A DNA stretch of 64,000 bases from positions 1-64,000 of the forward strand of contig JAEPRB010000050.1 of assembly GCA_016758965.1 (NCBI GenBank), read 5' to 3'. Position 1 is the first letter of the stretch; the number at the start of each line of letters is the position of its first letter. This document shows positions 22,813 through 34,436 of the stretch, in pieces. The stretch comes from Circinella minor (taxonomy: Eukaryota; Mucoromycota; Mucoromycetes; Mucorales; Lichtheimiaceae). Below the pieces are notes generated by a model. That model did not search any database, was not told where the DNA came from, and was given only the letters and a program-made list of their open reading frames with translations. The position numbers and the translations under genes are program-made.

Positions 22813-23131
22813 TATAGAGACTACTGTCAATCACGATCCAGCTCTCCTGCTTCACATACAAATGAGCGACAATTTACATTCAAATTTCATCGTGGTGCTA
22901 CTTACAAAAGAAAAAATAAACAAACACTTGCACTCAATAATGCTGTACTCAAGCAGAAATCTACAAAAGGACGATCTTTGCACTGACACATATTATGTTG
23001 CAGCTACTTCTAATTGTCTTCAAGATTACTTAAGTGAAGCTAATGATACAGATAAACGACGCTCTATGGCTTTTATACAGTTGCATCGTGAACGTGAGCA
23101 GTTATACAAGAGTTATACTCAACTTTCATGA
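22813..23131 (+). pseudogene. Frameshifted remnant of an unknown gene
   Basis: Two coding-like stretches in different frames abut near 22980. The upstream frame reads SHTNERQFTFKFHRGATYKR and continues to LNNAVLKQKSTKGRSLH before a stop. The downstream frame reads DTYYVAATSNCLQDYLSEAN and ends at a TGA at 23129-23131 after REREQLYKSYTQLS. The composition (charged, helical) is unlike the chance ORFs of the flanks. A single frameshift would explain the break. An ORF in one frame runs across the whole stretch, but its first half is compositionally poor. The family is not recognised. A short functional gene cannot be excluded. Confidence 0.3.
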
Positions 23132-24537
23132 CTTTTTAGTAACAAAAAATAACAAAAACCAATGAGCATTGTGACTTTTTTTTATTATAAATTTTTTCCA
23201 TGGTAACAACTGTGTCTCGCTATCCTTCAATTGTTCTTTTTGGCATGAGTTCATACCACAATAGAATTATAAACATGGCTTTGGTCTAAGAAAGGAACGA
23301 AAATCTATATATGGTTACAAATATTCTATCTAATTTGGTCGAAAATTTTTTGAAAGGTGGTGGTAGTGCAAATGGGAAAAGAAGTATATTGTTTAATACG
23401 TAATATATGAGGCACAGGAAGTAATAGCAGATCGAAGGGTTTAAATCAATTAATATATTTACGTATGTAGCTAATATATAAGACGTAAAGTGGAGCATGA
23501 GATAAATCAAAAAGATGTGTATTATAAACGCTGTATATATGACAATAGCAAACAAGAAGCTATATATTATACTCAAAGAACTGCTGTCTATTCTAAAATG
23601 TATTTCTTGCTACATAATAAAGACCATGGCATTTAAGATACACTCTTTATACCAAAGGGAAAAATGACTTTTTTTGGATAAATAAATATAGTATTCTACC
23701 ACGTAACACAAAGTAACGATTTACTGTTTTACAAAGGTACGTAATGGTAAAAAAAAACTGATCTGCATCACATTTTGTTGATGAGTATAACCGACAGTCC
23801 CGATAACAATATCGATACTATACATGTATGCATATACTATCAACAAATACATTCTATTTTACAAATATATGGCTCTATTGTTGAATAAAAGAGAACGAAT
23901 GTTGCGCCACAAGAGCAAATAATAGAAAACCATGTGGCAACAGTGACCGATGATACGTATTTTATAAATTGAATACGAAACAGAGCAAAACAAAGGGGAA
24001 ACAAATGATAGTACCTATTCAGGTACACCCGAAAAAAAAAGTACTTTTTTTTTTGAAAGAGAAACAATGCCATGGTTAGATATGTCATGTGGTATTAGCT
24101 GCTATTGATTATACGTAGTAACTTCTCATTCTGATTTTTTTTTCTTTTTTGAATGCCAAGGTTCTAGCCATTTGATGGAAGTAAAACAGAGGTTCGAGAA
24201 TTTCGTATAAGGCACGTGGATGTACCGTATCCAATCTTAAACCTATGACTTTTTATTATTATTATTCTCTCCGGATTTACCGATGATGGTTATTCCTTGA
24301 CTTTATCCATCATAGCTCGCCATTTTTATGGTAACACCATTGATGGAAAATTCGTAAAAATATGAACACAATTGAAAGGTCCCTGTACTTCACATTTTAA
24401 AGACCATCCCCTTCCTAAAAAAAGTATCGGTTGTCGTCAGTCGACCCAGAACTTTTTTTTTCATATATAAAGTGCCTTTTCTTTTTGTTTTTTTTTTTGC
24501 ATCGTTTATTTTTATTTTAAATTATATAATTACTACT
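23132..24537. other. Intergenic region upstream of the membrane-protein gene
   Basis: No gene is supported. A poly-T tract at about 24481-24498 lies just before the start codon at 24538, the usual leader type in this window. Confidence 0.5.
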
Positions 24538-26150
24538 ATGGCAGCAATAACGCAACAGAGCCTTGATGATCGTATGTTTTATATAAATTACTATTTTTTG
24601 TTACCAAGACGAATTTACTAATTTAATGCTTTTCACATATATTTCATAATCGCTGGTGATAATTGTTGACAATATACGTATGGTATATGGTATATTTCAT
24701 GCAAAATAATTACAGAAATAAAATGCAAGTGTTGTTGATAATGCATTTGTATATTGCCCTGGATTATAATACTTTTTTTTTTTATTTTATTTCTTAATTT
24801 CTTTTCTCACACATACTTGAAAAAAAAACCATATCATTTTCATGTCAAACAGTTGAAACATACGGTAGTAATGGGATAACACCGCAAATGGGTGTTGCTG
24901 GAAGTATCCTTCTCATTCTCGGACTTTATTTAATGACAATGGGTGTGCGGACACTGCGGCTGACGTTGGGGGTTGTAGGCTTCCTCACTTTTGGTAAGCA
25001 AATTGCTTTGTTTTATTTTATTTTATCGTATCGTATTGTATAGATCGTTGTCCAAATTATCACTGATTTTTCTCACATATGTAAAAAGGTGCATTGACTT
25101 GGATTGGCCTTGCTAATAGTAGTCCGAGTGGAGGATATTCAAACGATCCTATAACTATGATCACTGTTCCAGCGGGCTTAGGTATTCTTGGTGCTGTTTG
25201 TTATATTATTCTAGAACGAGTTACTGTTTATCTCATTGGAGGTATGTCTTCACGATTATAACTCATTTCAATATTGTGAAAAATATTATGGCACAGCTAT
25301 TACCGGTTTTTTTTCATTAGTCACTCATTACATGCTACATAAAAAATATATAGCTCTTGGAGGACTCGCTCTTGCACTTTATATATGTTCTTGGCGAGAA
25401 GATCATGTTATTACTCAGGTTCGTTAGTTCTATTGTACATGTATTATTATGCCCCAGGAAATTATATTTTTTGTTTATTTTTGGAAAAAAAATCCAAACA
25501 TAAATGTTTATACGTAGGATGTGGCTCGTGCTTGTTTTCTTGCTGTGTTACCAATCTTTATGACAGCCATCACTTTTATGGCAAAACATTACATGCTTCT
25601 ATTTTCCACTGCATTTGCTGGAAGTTATATATTTATTGTGGGTATTGATTTACTGGCACATACTGGGTACTTGACTGGTATTAAAGGAATTTTGGATCGT
25701 ACACATCAAACACCATATGATATCTCAACACATGTCTACGCAATGCTGGCCATGACAATTGTACTTTGTTTGATTTCATTGGGATGTCAATACTTTTTTA
25801 ATAAAGGAAAGAATAGAAGTCGTGGAGGACATGTTGACGATGATAATAATGATAACGGTGCGGAAGAGGAAGTATTGCCAGCCGCCATGACAGCAGGGGC
25901 CGTTGGAGGATTTTCATCTCGTTCATCTTATGCAGGTGGTAGTGGAAGTGGTCACCATACTAATACCAGCAAAAAGAGTAATAGCAACGGTCATGGACTT
26001 GACAACGGTAACAATAACAGAAACGGGGGTGATGGCAGTCATGGGTTTGAAAACAGTAGTGGTCCGGGAAATGGTAATCACGGTAACGGCAGTATAAATG
26101 CGATGCATAATCTCCCACGCCATTCATATCCATCATCTCGACCCTTTTAA
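24538..26150 (+). CDS. Multipass membrane protein of the TMEM198/TM7S3-like (DUF4203) type
   Basis: Five exons: 24538-24571, 24853-24993, 25089-25241, 25297-25418 and 25518-26150, giving 360 residues. About seven hydrophobic segments follow a short N-terminus: GVAGSILLILGLYLMTMGV, LGVVGFLTFGALTWIGLA, VPAGLGILGAVCYIILERV, LIGGITGFFSLVTHYML, YIALGGLALALYICSW, LAVLPIFMTAITFMA and YAMLAMTIVLCLISLGC. The Gly-rich paired helices and the overall plan fit the TM7S3/TMEM198-like domain found in fungal membrane proteins. The cytosolic tail (about the last 100 residues) is Gly/Asn/Ser/His-rich and disordered. Biochemical function in fungi is not known to me. The first exon codes for only 11 residues, so the start depends on the phase-1 junction at 24571/24853. 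The gene converges with SPT7. Confidence 0.75.
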
Positions 26151-26436
26151 CAAAAATTTGTACATTCACACTCATACTCCCCTAACTGAAGAACCATAAT
26201 ATATTATTATTGGTGTAGCATATCCTTATTCAAGAGAAATCAAAGCGCTTGTTTTTATAATAGTTATCCAGAAGTAAAAAAAAAAAGGTGCACAAATGTA
26301 CAATACAAGAAAATGTTATACACACTGGGTTCAAATGCAATAAAAAAGGGTAGAAGAAAATGGGAGGGGATGGAGTGAGTGAAAGGGTTAGATTGTGTTA
26401 ATTTTTTGGAAGTGGGGATAGGAGTTATTATTGAGG

Positions 26437-29400
26437 TCATGAATTATTATTACTATTATTATTATTATTATTGTTGTTGTTGTTGTTGTTAGTGATGGTG
26501 GTGGTGGTGGTCGCGTTACTATTACTATTATTGCTATTGTTGGTGGAAGTAGAAGTAAGATTTGTATTAGCATTAGAAGAAGCTGCCTTTTTCGCGTGAG
26601 CCTGTAATAAATCAAAGAGAAATAACATAACGGATACGTCAGTTTTTTCTCTTTTCCATCTTTTTTCTTTCTTTCCCATATTTCTCACCTCTCTCGAACC
26701 AAACTTATAAAAAAGAAATTGAATTTTAGTATACCGTAGATGAAGGACCCACCTTTTTCTCTTTTGCTTCTTGTTTTGCTAATCGGCCTTGTTCCTTCAA
26801 TTCTTCTCGTAATTTACGTCGTTGCTCTTTTTCTGCTGTTCTTTGAGCCTTCTCTTCCAGCTTTTGTCGCTTTTTTTCTGCTCTTTCAGCCTTGATAGCC
26901 ATGATTTCTTCTGGTGGTCGCTTTCGTTTAGTTTTTCTGTTTTCACCACCAGAGCCTCCTGCCCCTCCTGATGATGCACTATTCATCCCACTGTCCTTTA
27001 ATGGCTTTTTACGATTAGTAGTCGCCTTATTTGTAGGGGGGTATCGTGGTTTGTTGCGATGTCGGTTAGGTAGGTATTCATCTTCGATTAAGGTACGAGT
27101 AGTATCAGCAAGTTTCTTTTGAAATACTGGTTGCAGTAAACCAATCAATTGTTTTTCAGAAGTAACAGGTGTAAATGGCGGTGGTGGGGGATATGTTGGT
27201 GCAGGTTCTATATTACATTATATGTCAATAAGGCCAAACGTCAGTTAGAGATTAATTAATTTCAAGACGAGCTCATAGAAGAATATATATATTTATATGT
27301 AATTTAACTTACCTTTATTTGATCTATTATTGAGCAAATATAACAACAAATAAAACCTTGTAAGTAATACAATTCTAATATGAATTATGACATTATTGTT
27401 ATTATTTATATATATTCACTTACGATTTGGAACTCTGAGCTTGTTCTTTGTTTCCACCGAACCATAATCGAGTAGGTATCTAATAAACATTCGAGTTTAG
27501 TAATGACTCCTTTATTGTTCTAGGCTCCCTTGTATTTTTCTGTTTTCTTTCCAAATCTTACCGAAAATGCATCAATATTATATTCTCGATCTAACCCAAG
27601 TTCTTTAAAACCAAAATAATCTTCACCAATATCTTCACCAAATGATCCACTTGAATCGAATGAGAGAAAGAGAAGAGTTAGATATTTGAGAAAAACTAAT
27701 TGAAATAGAGAGCCAGGATAACAGTACTTACGTAATAAATGTTTCTTCGTCTTGAAGTGCACCTTCATCGTCCGATTTCTCAGTAGGCCCCTATCAAGTT
27801 ATATCAAATATATTTTTTTTTTTTAAAAAATGCCATCTCATTTTCCTTATTCTCTTTTGTCCTCTATTTTAAATATACTTACAGTAAGAATGTCTTGATA
27901 GGATGATTCTAATTTTCGATGTAATTCATCCAATCGATGACCATACCGTTCTACATCATCTCGAATATATGATTCAAGTTCTGTAATATTCGATACCCCA
28001 TTTTCATATAATACATGCATTAAAATTTCCTACAAAATTATAATAATGATAAATGTGAATTTTTGAATTATAGTAATAGTAAGAAGTTTTTTTTTCTTAT
28101 TCCTTTTTACCTCCTTTGACATTTGTCGCCCATAATCATCCCAATAAGAACGTATCGTCCTTCCAACGTTCAATAAATAGTCGGTAGCTAATTCAGTCAA
28201 GACATTAAGTGCGGATGATTGAGCTCCCTCAAATCCGGCATGACCTAATAGCTTAGATAGTGTTCGCTGTAATAATTGAAGACCTGATTTTTGATCAATT
28301 ATAAGTGGTGGAAGTGGTTTCTTATTTGCTGGCACTAGTGTAGTAAGAGCATTGGAAGAAGCAGAATCTATTAATGGATCGGCAAGAGATATTGAAGAAG
28401 CGAGTGTAGATATCTAAACAACAACAAAAGATCACATTAACTTATTTTGTATATTGAGTATTACTTTTTTCCAGCTAATAATTATAACTGTAACAAGACA
28501 CTTACTGGAACATTATTTTTAATGGCACTACATTTGGCATAGACCACACGAACTTTTTGTAGCTGCCTTAAATTTCGATCAATCATACTACTCAACCCAT
28601 GGTTAGGAAACCTGACGGATGGATACACGTCCAGCGGCACATCCGTATATCTGATTGATGAAAAAAAAATAATATTGGGTCAATAAAAAGAACACCCTAA
28701 AAAAGATCAAATATCCAAATATACTTACTCTTTCGGCTGTACTGATTCATAGTTGGTGTCTATTGATCCTCTACGGACAATACGTTGATGTTGATGTTGC
28801 TGGTGATGATGGTCTTGGTCATCCAAAATATTATCCCGCATACTGTAAATTTCAGGCAAACCACTTGCAAGATTATATTCAGGAAGAAATAGATCTGTCC
28901 GCGTTCCATCATCTTGTTCAGCCTTTGCTGGTTTTGCAATCTTTCGAGAAAAAAAGACATCCAGGTTTTCATCATCACTCGAATCGAACTCCACATCGTC
29001 GTACAAACTTGCCCCAGGTCCGTTCCGTTCCGCCCATTTTGTAAATCGATCATTTGGACATTTAATCAATTTTTGGATAGTCTCCGGTTTATGATGAGCA
29101 TGTTCCAGCATTGCAAATCGTTCCATATCAAGAGGTGATCGAACAATAGCCTCTCTTTCTTCAAATGGGAATTGGTATTGTTTTTCGATATCACCCTATA
29201 CATAATATAGAATTAATATTCTTTGTTTTCCTTTTATAATTCTCTCACTTCAATAATACTTACCGCTAATTTCGCTCTTGATTTTTTCGTTAAATCACGC
29301 CATAAATGATCTTGCAACTCAAGAATATCTTCAATATCCACATATACATTTTTTCCATCTTGGTCTGTTTGGGATCCTTTTACTTGTTTTCCGCCATATG

Positions 29401-31758
29401 CTCTATGAGGTACATGTCCATTAGGTATTGTATTATCATCAAAGACGTCTGAAGTAGATGGTGCTGCACTCGATTCCCGAGTTAATGATCGTTCGCGTGA
29501 ACCTCGTGGCATTTCTGATTGACTAGATGCAGGATGCTTATGACCTCCCGTCGCCTAAAAAATCACAGAGTTAATTATTCAAGAGAATAAAATAAAATTT
29601 CAATCCCATACTCCCATCCATTCATAACACACACACACACACACACATATATATACCTTTCCACGAGATACACGTTGAATGTCAGAATCTCCATCTTCAC
29701 TTGCTTCATCACCAAACTCTTCTGTTTCTGTTTCAGTCCGATCTTTAATCGTAATATCAGGAACTCGTGCCATTAATCGATCTGTTTTTCGTTTCATAGC
29801 ATTCGCATGTTTTCGATATTCACTTGCCTTGAATAATAAATATATATAATATTTTCAACATTAGTAACTTTCAATTATGCGATAATAACAACCAAAAAAA
29901 CTATCCTAAACATCGTTACCACATTGATCCGACTTACAGGATTCGTATTGTACAGTAAGCAATTTTCGTAGATAAGATACAAGTCATCTGAGAACTCTTT
30001 TTTCGATTTGTATTGCAAAGCTTTCATTTTCTTTGTGACAGTTCCCAAATCCATTGGTCGTTTAATCACTATATATACCAAATACATATATATTTAGAAT
30101 TTACTTGTGCATAATTAACATCAGAATGTTTTTCTTCCTTTTACCTTCGAAATAATCTGGTGCTTCACGTTTACTAACTTTGTTAAGAAATGGTGTAGAA
30201 TGTTCCTGCAAGAAAGTAGAATTATATAAAATGAGAAACGGTCTTCCCATATTCATTCATTTCCAAAGATTTTATACGGTTATCAAAGCAATAGGAATGA
30301 TAGAAAATAAATATACCGTAAAGTTCTTCAAATCTGTCAAAACTTTTTCACAAGCTTCATAAAGTTCTTCTTGACCAATTTTATCGTCACTTGCCTATAA
30401 ATCATGATGTGAATGAGTAATCAAAACAAAAAGGGAATATATCAATTAGATATCAACGAAATTTACCCATTTTGTTCGATGTGGTTTAAAATCGGATAAC
30501 AGATTTCGAATATCTCGATCAGAAAGTGTGGTTTTTTGTCTGTTTGCCGCAATTCCTTGTAATAAGTACTATTTATAATTAATTAGAAACTCTCACATTT
30601 ACAATTACTTTCTCTTTCTCTTAATATTACCTTCAAGTTGAAATTGCCTCCTGTGTTCAATATTGAAAGCTTTGATGAATAATGCAAAAAAAAAGTAGTT
30701 AGATGAGACTCAATAATTTGCCCTTTTATCTCTCGCTATCCTTTAATATACAATCATTACCGAATTTTCCTCTACAGGATCTTTATCTTCTTCTTCATTC
30801 ATTTCTTCTTGGGCCTCAGATTCCTGTATTATTCATGAAAACTTATTAATCCTGCCTTCTGTCTTTCACTCTTTTTTTGCTCTCTAGATTACCTCCAACT
30901 TTTGTAATTCTATCATTGCTGCGTAATCGTGTTCCAACGTATGATATACATCGCTCAATGGTATATTGTCACTAAAATTAGGCGCTACTGCATCACTTTT
31001 TGCTACTGCTTGAACCCGTTAGTCAATAAATATATATATTTCTGATGTTGAATACTCCTGTCTTACTCTTACTTTTCGCATTATAATCGAGTTTTACCTG
31101 TATCTTCATTCGATGCATTATTTACCGTTGCTGAAGTAGGCGTACTAGTATTAGCGATAGAATTCATACTTGTATTATTATTATTACCATTGTTTTTGTT
31201 ATTATCATCCTCTTTTTTCACTGTTACAGAAGGTATTTCAGAATCTGTTGTTATTGATTGCGATTCCGTCGATCGTTGTGGTAATTGTTGCTGTGGCGAC
31301 GACGATGACAGCGATGCATCCATATCGCTATTATTATTAGCAGTTGAGCTACTCGGTGGAATATCAGGTAGTTGTAACGAGCGCGTTTCTTGACATATTC
31401 GCTCCAAGTCTATTTTTTGCGCGTGTTGACAGCAGGGACGATCAGAATGATAAAGGTGGGGTATAAACTGTTCTGCCAGCATTGCACGAACTCGCATGGC
31501 TGATATGGCGCGTTCTGATATCGGGTATGATTGAAAATCCTTGTTATTCCCATTGATAAATGCGTACCATTGATTATAAGACTCGACGGCCGTTTCGAAA
31601 TGTTGAGATTCTGTACTAGTTAAAAATGTAGTATGTAGATCGTTTTTGATGATCTCCTTGGATAAAACAAATGATAGTTGTGACCAAGGTGGTAATCCAT
31701 GTTGTAGTATTTGTTGGTCTTCTTCTTCTTCCTCTTGCTGTTGCTGTAAATGGCCCAT
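26437..31758 (-). CDS. SPT7: SPT7, SAGA complex bromodomain subunit
   Basis: Twenty exons on the minus strand, all in phase, give 1202 residues (exon 1 31758-31098; exons 6-8 30394-30317, 30205-30145, 30068-29938; exon 13 28413-28111; exon 18 27323-27313, only 11 nt; last exon 26601-26437). Spt7 organises the SAGA histone acetyltransferase coactivator in the nucleus. The bromodomain (about residues 335-430) reads [20 protein letters not shown], then [10 protein letters not shown], followed by the Spt7-type [19 protein letters not shown] histone-fold domain for the Taf10 partner (about 805-875) reads [20 protein letters not shown]. The conserved [20 protein letters not shown] block follows at about 950, and LWFGG completes it. 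The last 200 residues are a Pro-rich linker, a highly charged Lys/Glu/Arg coiled coil and an Asn/Thr-rich tail. Only exon 19 uses an unusual GTGGGT donor. Confidence 0.9.
27313..27323 (-). other. SPT7: 11-nt microexon of SPT7
   Basis: The exon ATCAAATAAAG is flanked on the minus strand by AATAATAG and GTAAGTTA. It enters with one base to finish a Ser codon, encodes Ser-Asn-Lys, and leaves one base for the Glu codon completed at 27207. Skipping it would change the frame of the C-terminal 200 codons. Confidence 0.7.
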
Positions 31759-33288
31759 TTTAGGTTTTTGATGTATAATGGCTGTTTTTTTTTTAAGAAA
31801 AAAAAAAAAACGACGGTAAATGGAGTAGTTTATACGTTCGTTGTAACTGTTGTAGTTATTATAAATATTAAATAATATATAATATTATTATTATTGTTAT
31901 TGTTTGTATCCGTGCCAGGAAAAAAACACCTTCACCTCCTTTTTTCTTTTCCTTTTCGCGTGGTCGTCAATGGAAGTTGTAAATTAGATGGAAGGGAAGG
32001 TGTTCGTTAGTAAGGGTTTTCGTTTCGCGAAAGTTTATAAAACAGGGAAGAAGAAGGCGTTATAAAAAAAAATAAGGGCAATTTTGGAGGTATCACTCAA
32101 TTGCAACCACAAGTCACTACAGAGTTTAATTCAGATGATCCCTCTCTCGTATTTGTGGTTTTTTTTTCTATGGACACAAACGAGCGTATATCATTATCTA
32201 ATTATGTAATAAATCGACAATACTCCAGATAACTTTTTTTTGTCATCTCTTTTATTATTTATTATTAATATTACTACAGAGATCATACTATGTATATCAG
32301 CATTGCTATATAAAGTGTTGAAAAAAAAGTATACGTATCATAAATTATTATTATAAGGATTAGGTATATGATAATATGGTATACCATTATAAATATATAA
32401 GAAGAGAAAACACAAAGTAGCGGTTAGTAATTCTTGTCGCTCAATATTTTTGCAATGAAAGATGATAATGGCAATAAATAAGTTCTGGTATTAGCAACGA
32501 GCAGATCGTACCATTTATTATGTATATATTCACTGAAACTAGCGACAATCAATTATAATGTTTCCGAGCTATTATATTTTACTTACATAATATCTATATG
32601 CTGTTAAGTAGGCAACTTTACTATGTTATCATTTGTGTAACGAAACATTACCCCTATAAGTCCTCGTCTTCTTTACTCACATCATTATAAAGCAGACATG
32701 GAAGTTACTTTCATTCAAGCTATCGTTCTTTTTTATATAGACAATGGGGATAACCATTTTTTTTATCTAATTGTAGTATTGTTGTTTTTGTTGTTGTTGT
32801 CTCATGCTTTATACAGACACGACGACGGTAGAAGAAAACAACATTACTGGAAGATAAGTAATGGCTAAATAGTAGTATTAGCTCTAAAGAAGATACACAT
32901 TGAAAATTATTATTTTTAATGAATAAATGCAACTAGACCCTTTTTAACTGACGATTTGTTATTATTTCGCAATGTTCGATTTCGATATTCACGATCTTGG
33001 TACGTACATTATCTACGTACTCGTTATATATATTAACTACAAATTTGATTATACCTTTCTTCCTTCTATATTCAACGCCTGGACGGCGAAATCTGTTTAA
33101 ATAAATCTTATTAGGTTACAAACATCACGTAGAGATGGCTTTCTTTCTCAGTTCCTATCATTGATGTTTGATTCGCTATTCTTCGACCCCCCCCATTGGC
33201 TTTCTTGTGCGTACATGACCGAGAAAAAAATTATATCGTTTTTTTATTAATATCATTACACAGGTAAACTATAGTATATACAAATATT
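31759..33288. other. Intergenic region between SPT7 and the C2-domain gene
   Basis: Contains the SPT7 upstream region, with poly-T and poly-A runs directly before its start, and the 3' flank of the C2 gene. No gene or RNA feature is recognised in the remaining 1.2 kb. Confidence 0.5.
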
Positions 33289-34436
33289 CTACTCTTCATC
33301 ACTACTGCTACTGCTGCTACTGCTGCTGCTACTGCTTGAGGAATCATCGTCATTCTCTTCCCGGGCTTCGTCACCAACTTGGAGAGCTTCAGCTTCTTCC
33401 TCAGCAGCCTTTTCTTCTAAATGTTCCTTGAGTTCATGTGCACCCCAAGCAGCTAAACCAACTGCAGCAATACCACCTACTGCAATGGCACCATATTTCT
33501 AAGTGATAAATGAGCATAATATTTGAGCCATTTCGTATTAATTCAATATACCATTATAAAACTACTTACCACCCAATCGGGAACTTTCTTTTCTTCTTCT
33601 TCAGGTTCATCCACACTACGACTAGCATATTCTGGTGGAGGAGGCATTGGTTTTTCATCACTATAGGGAGCAGCTCCAGCATAACCTTCGGCTTCGTCAC
33701 CAAAACTTTGGAAAGTAAGGTTCAAAAATACCTGACCAATAGGTTCAAATTCACGACCCATAATAGAAACCCATTCTTCCGAACGACCTGCAGCGAAGAC
33801 CTCATTAAGATTTACGCGTGCACCACCAATAACACCTGGTTGTTCGGGATTTTCGTTGACAACTTCAATCTGTAAGCTATCCCAGCCTTCAGGAACATCG
33901 CTAGATATATATATATTTGTAATAGTAGAAAAGTATAAATGTCATAACAATATGTTATTATTATTAAAGAGAGCTCAAAGCGAGAGCAGTAATGAGACCC
34001 ATAATATATAGACAATATCGTGTCTTCGTGTTCTTCATTCTTTTTTCCTCTTATATATATTATTTGCTTACCAATAAATAGGGTGATTCCACTGGGGTTC
34101 AGGACCATTATCTGAACGCGTGCGATGCTTTTCGTTAGGAACAACATAACAACCGAGAAAAGTTCTTGATTCTACACATAAAAGTTCGTCAAAGCATTTT
34201 TTTTAATACTCTGAATAATGTGGTTATCATTTTCTCGGTCAACTATATATACAAGTTGTATTTTTATTATCACAAACCTCCAAAGCCAGCTTCTTCCAAG
34301 CCGCGCATTGTCACTGATCAATACAATAAATAAAACCATTAATAAAAAATATTTTATTTTTCATACGCTGTATATATGTTATTTATAGAACTATAAGTAT
34401 ATTACCTCCATTTACAGTCAAACGTCCAGAAGGCAT
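33289..34436 (-). CDS. C2-domain protein with Gly/Ala segment and acidic poly-Ser tail
   Basis: Exons 34436-34406, 34313-34278, 34171-34072, 33900-33570 and 33498-33289 give 235 residues. The N-terminal 130 residues look like a small C2 domain: MPSGRLTVNG at the start, then LGCYVVPNEKHRTRSDNGPE, GWDSLQIEVVNENP and GRSEEWVSIM with GQVFLNLTFQ. This is the plan of stand-alone fungal and plant C2 proteins that bind membranes. After a Pro/Glu-rich linker comes a Gly/Ala-rich segment (KYGAIAVGGIAAVGLAAWGA) long enough to be a membrane helix, then a charged helix and a run of 12 Ser ending in DEE. The Ser/acidic end fits casein-kinase-2 sites. Canonical Ca2+-binding Asp residues are not obvious, so binding may be Ca2+-independent. 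The exact partner is unknown. Confidence 0.7.

Noticed and set aside
26388..26615. ORF of hydrophobic and Thr runs opposite or overlapping the last SPT7 exon
   Set aside because: It is a shifted-frame reading of the AAT/ACT repeats that encode the Asn/Thr tail.
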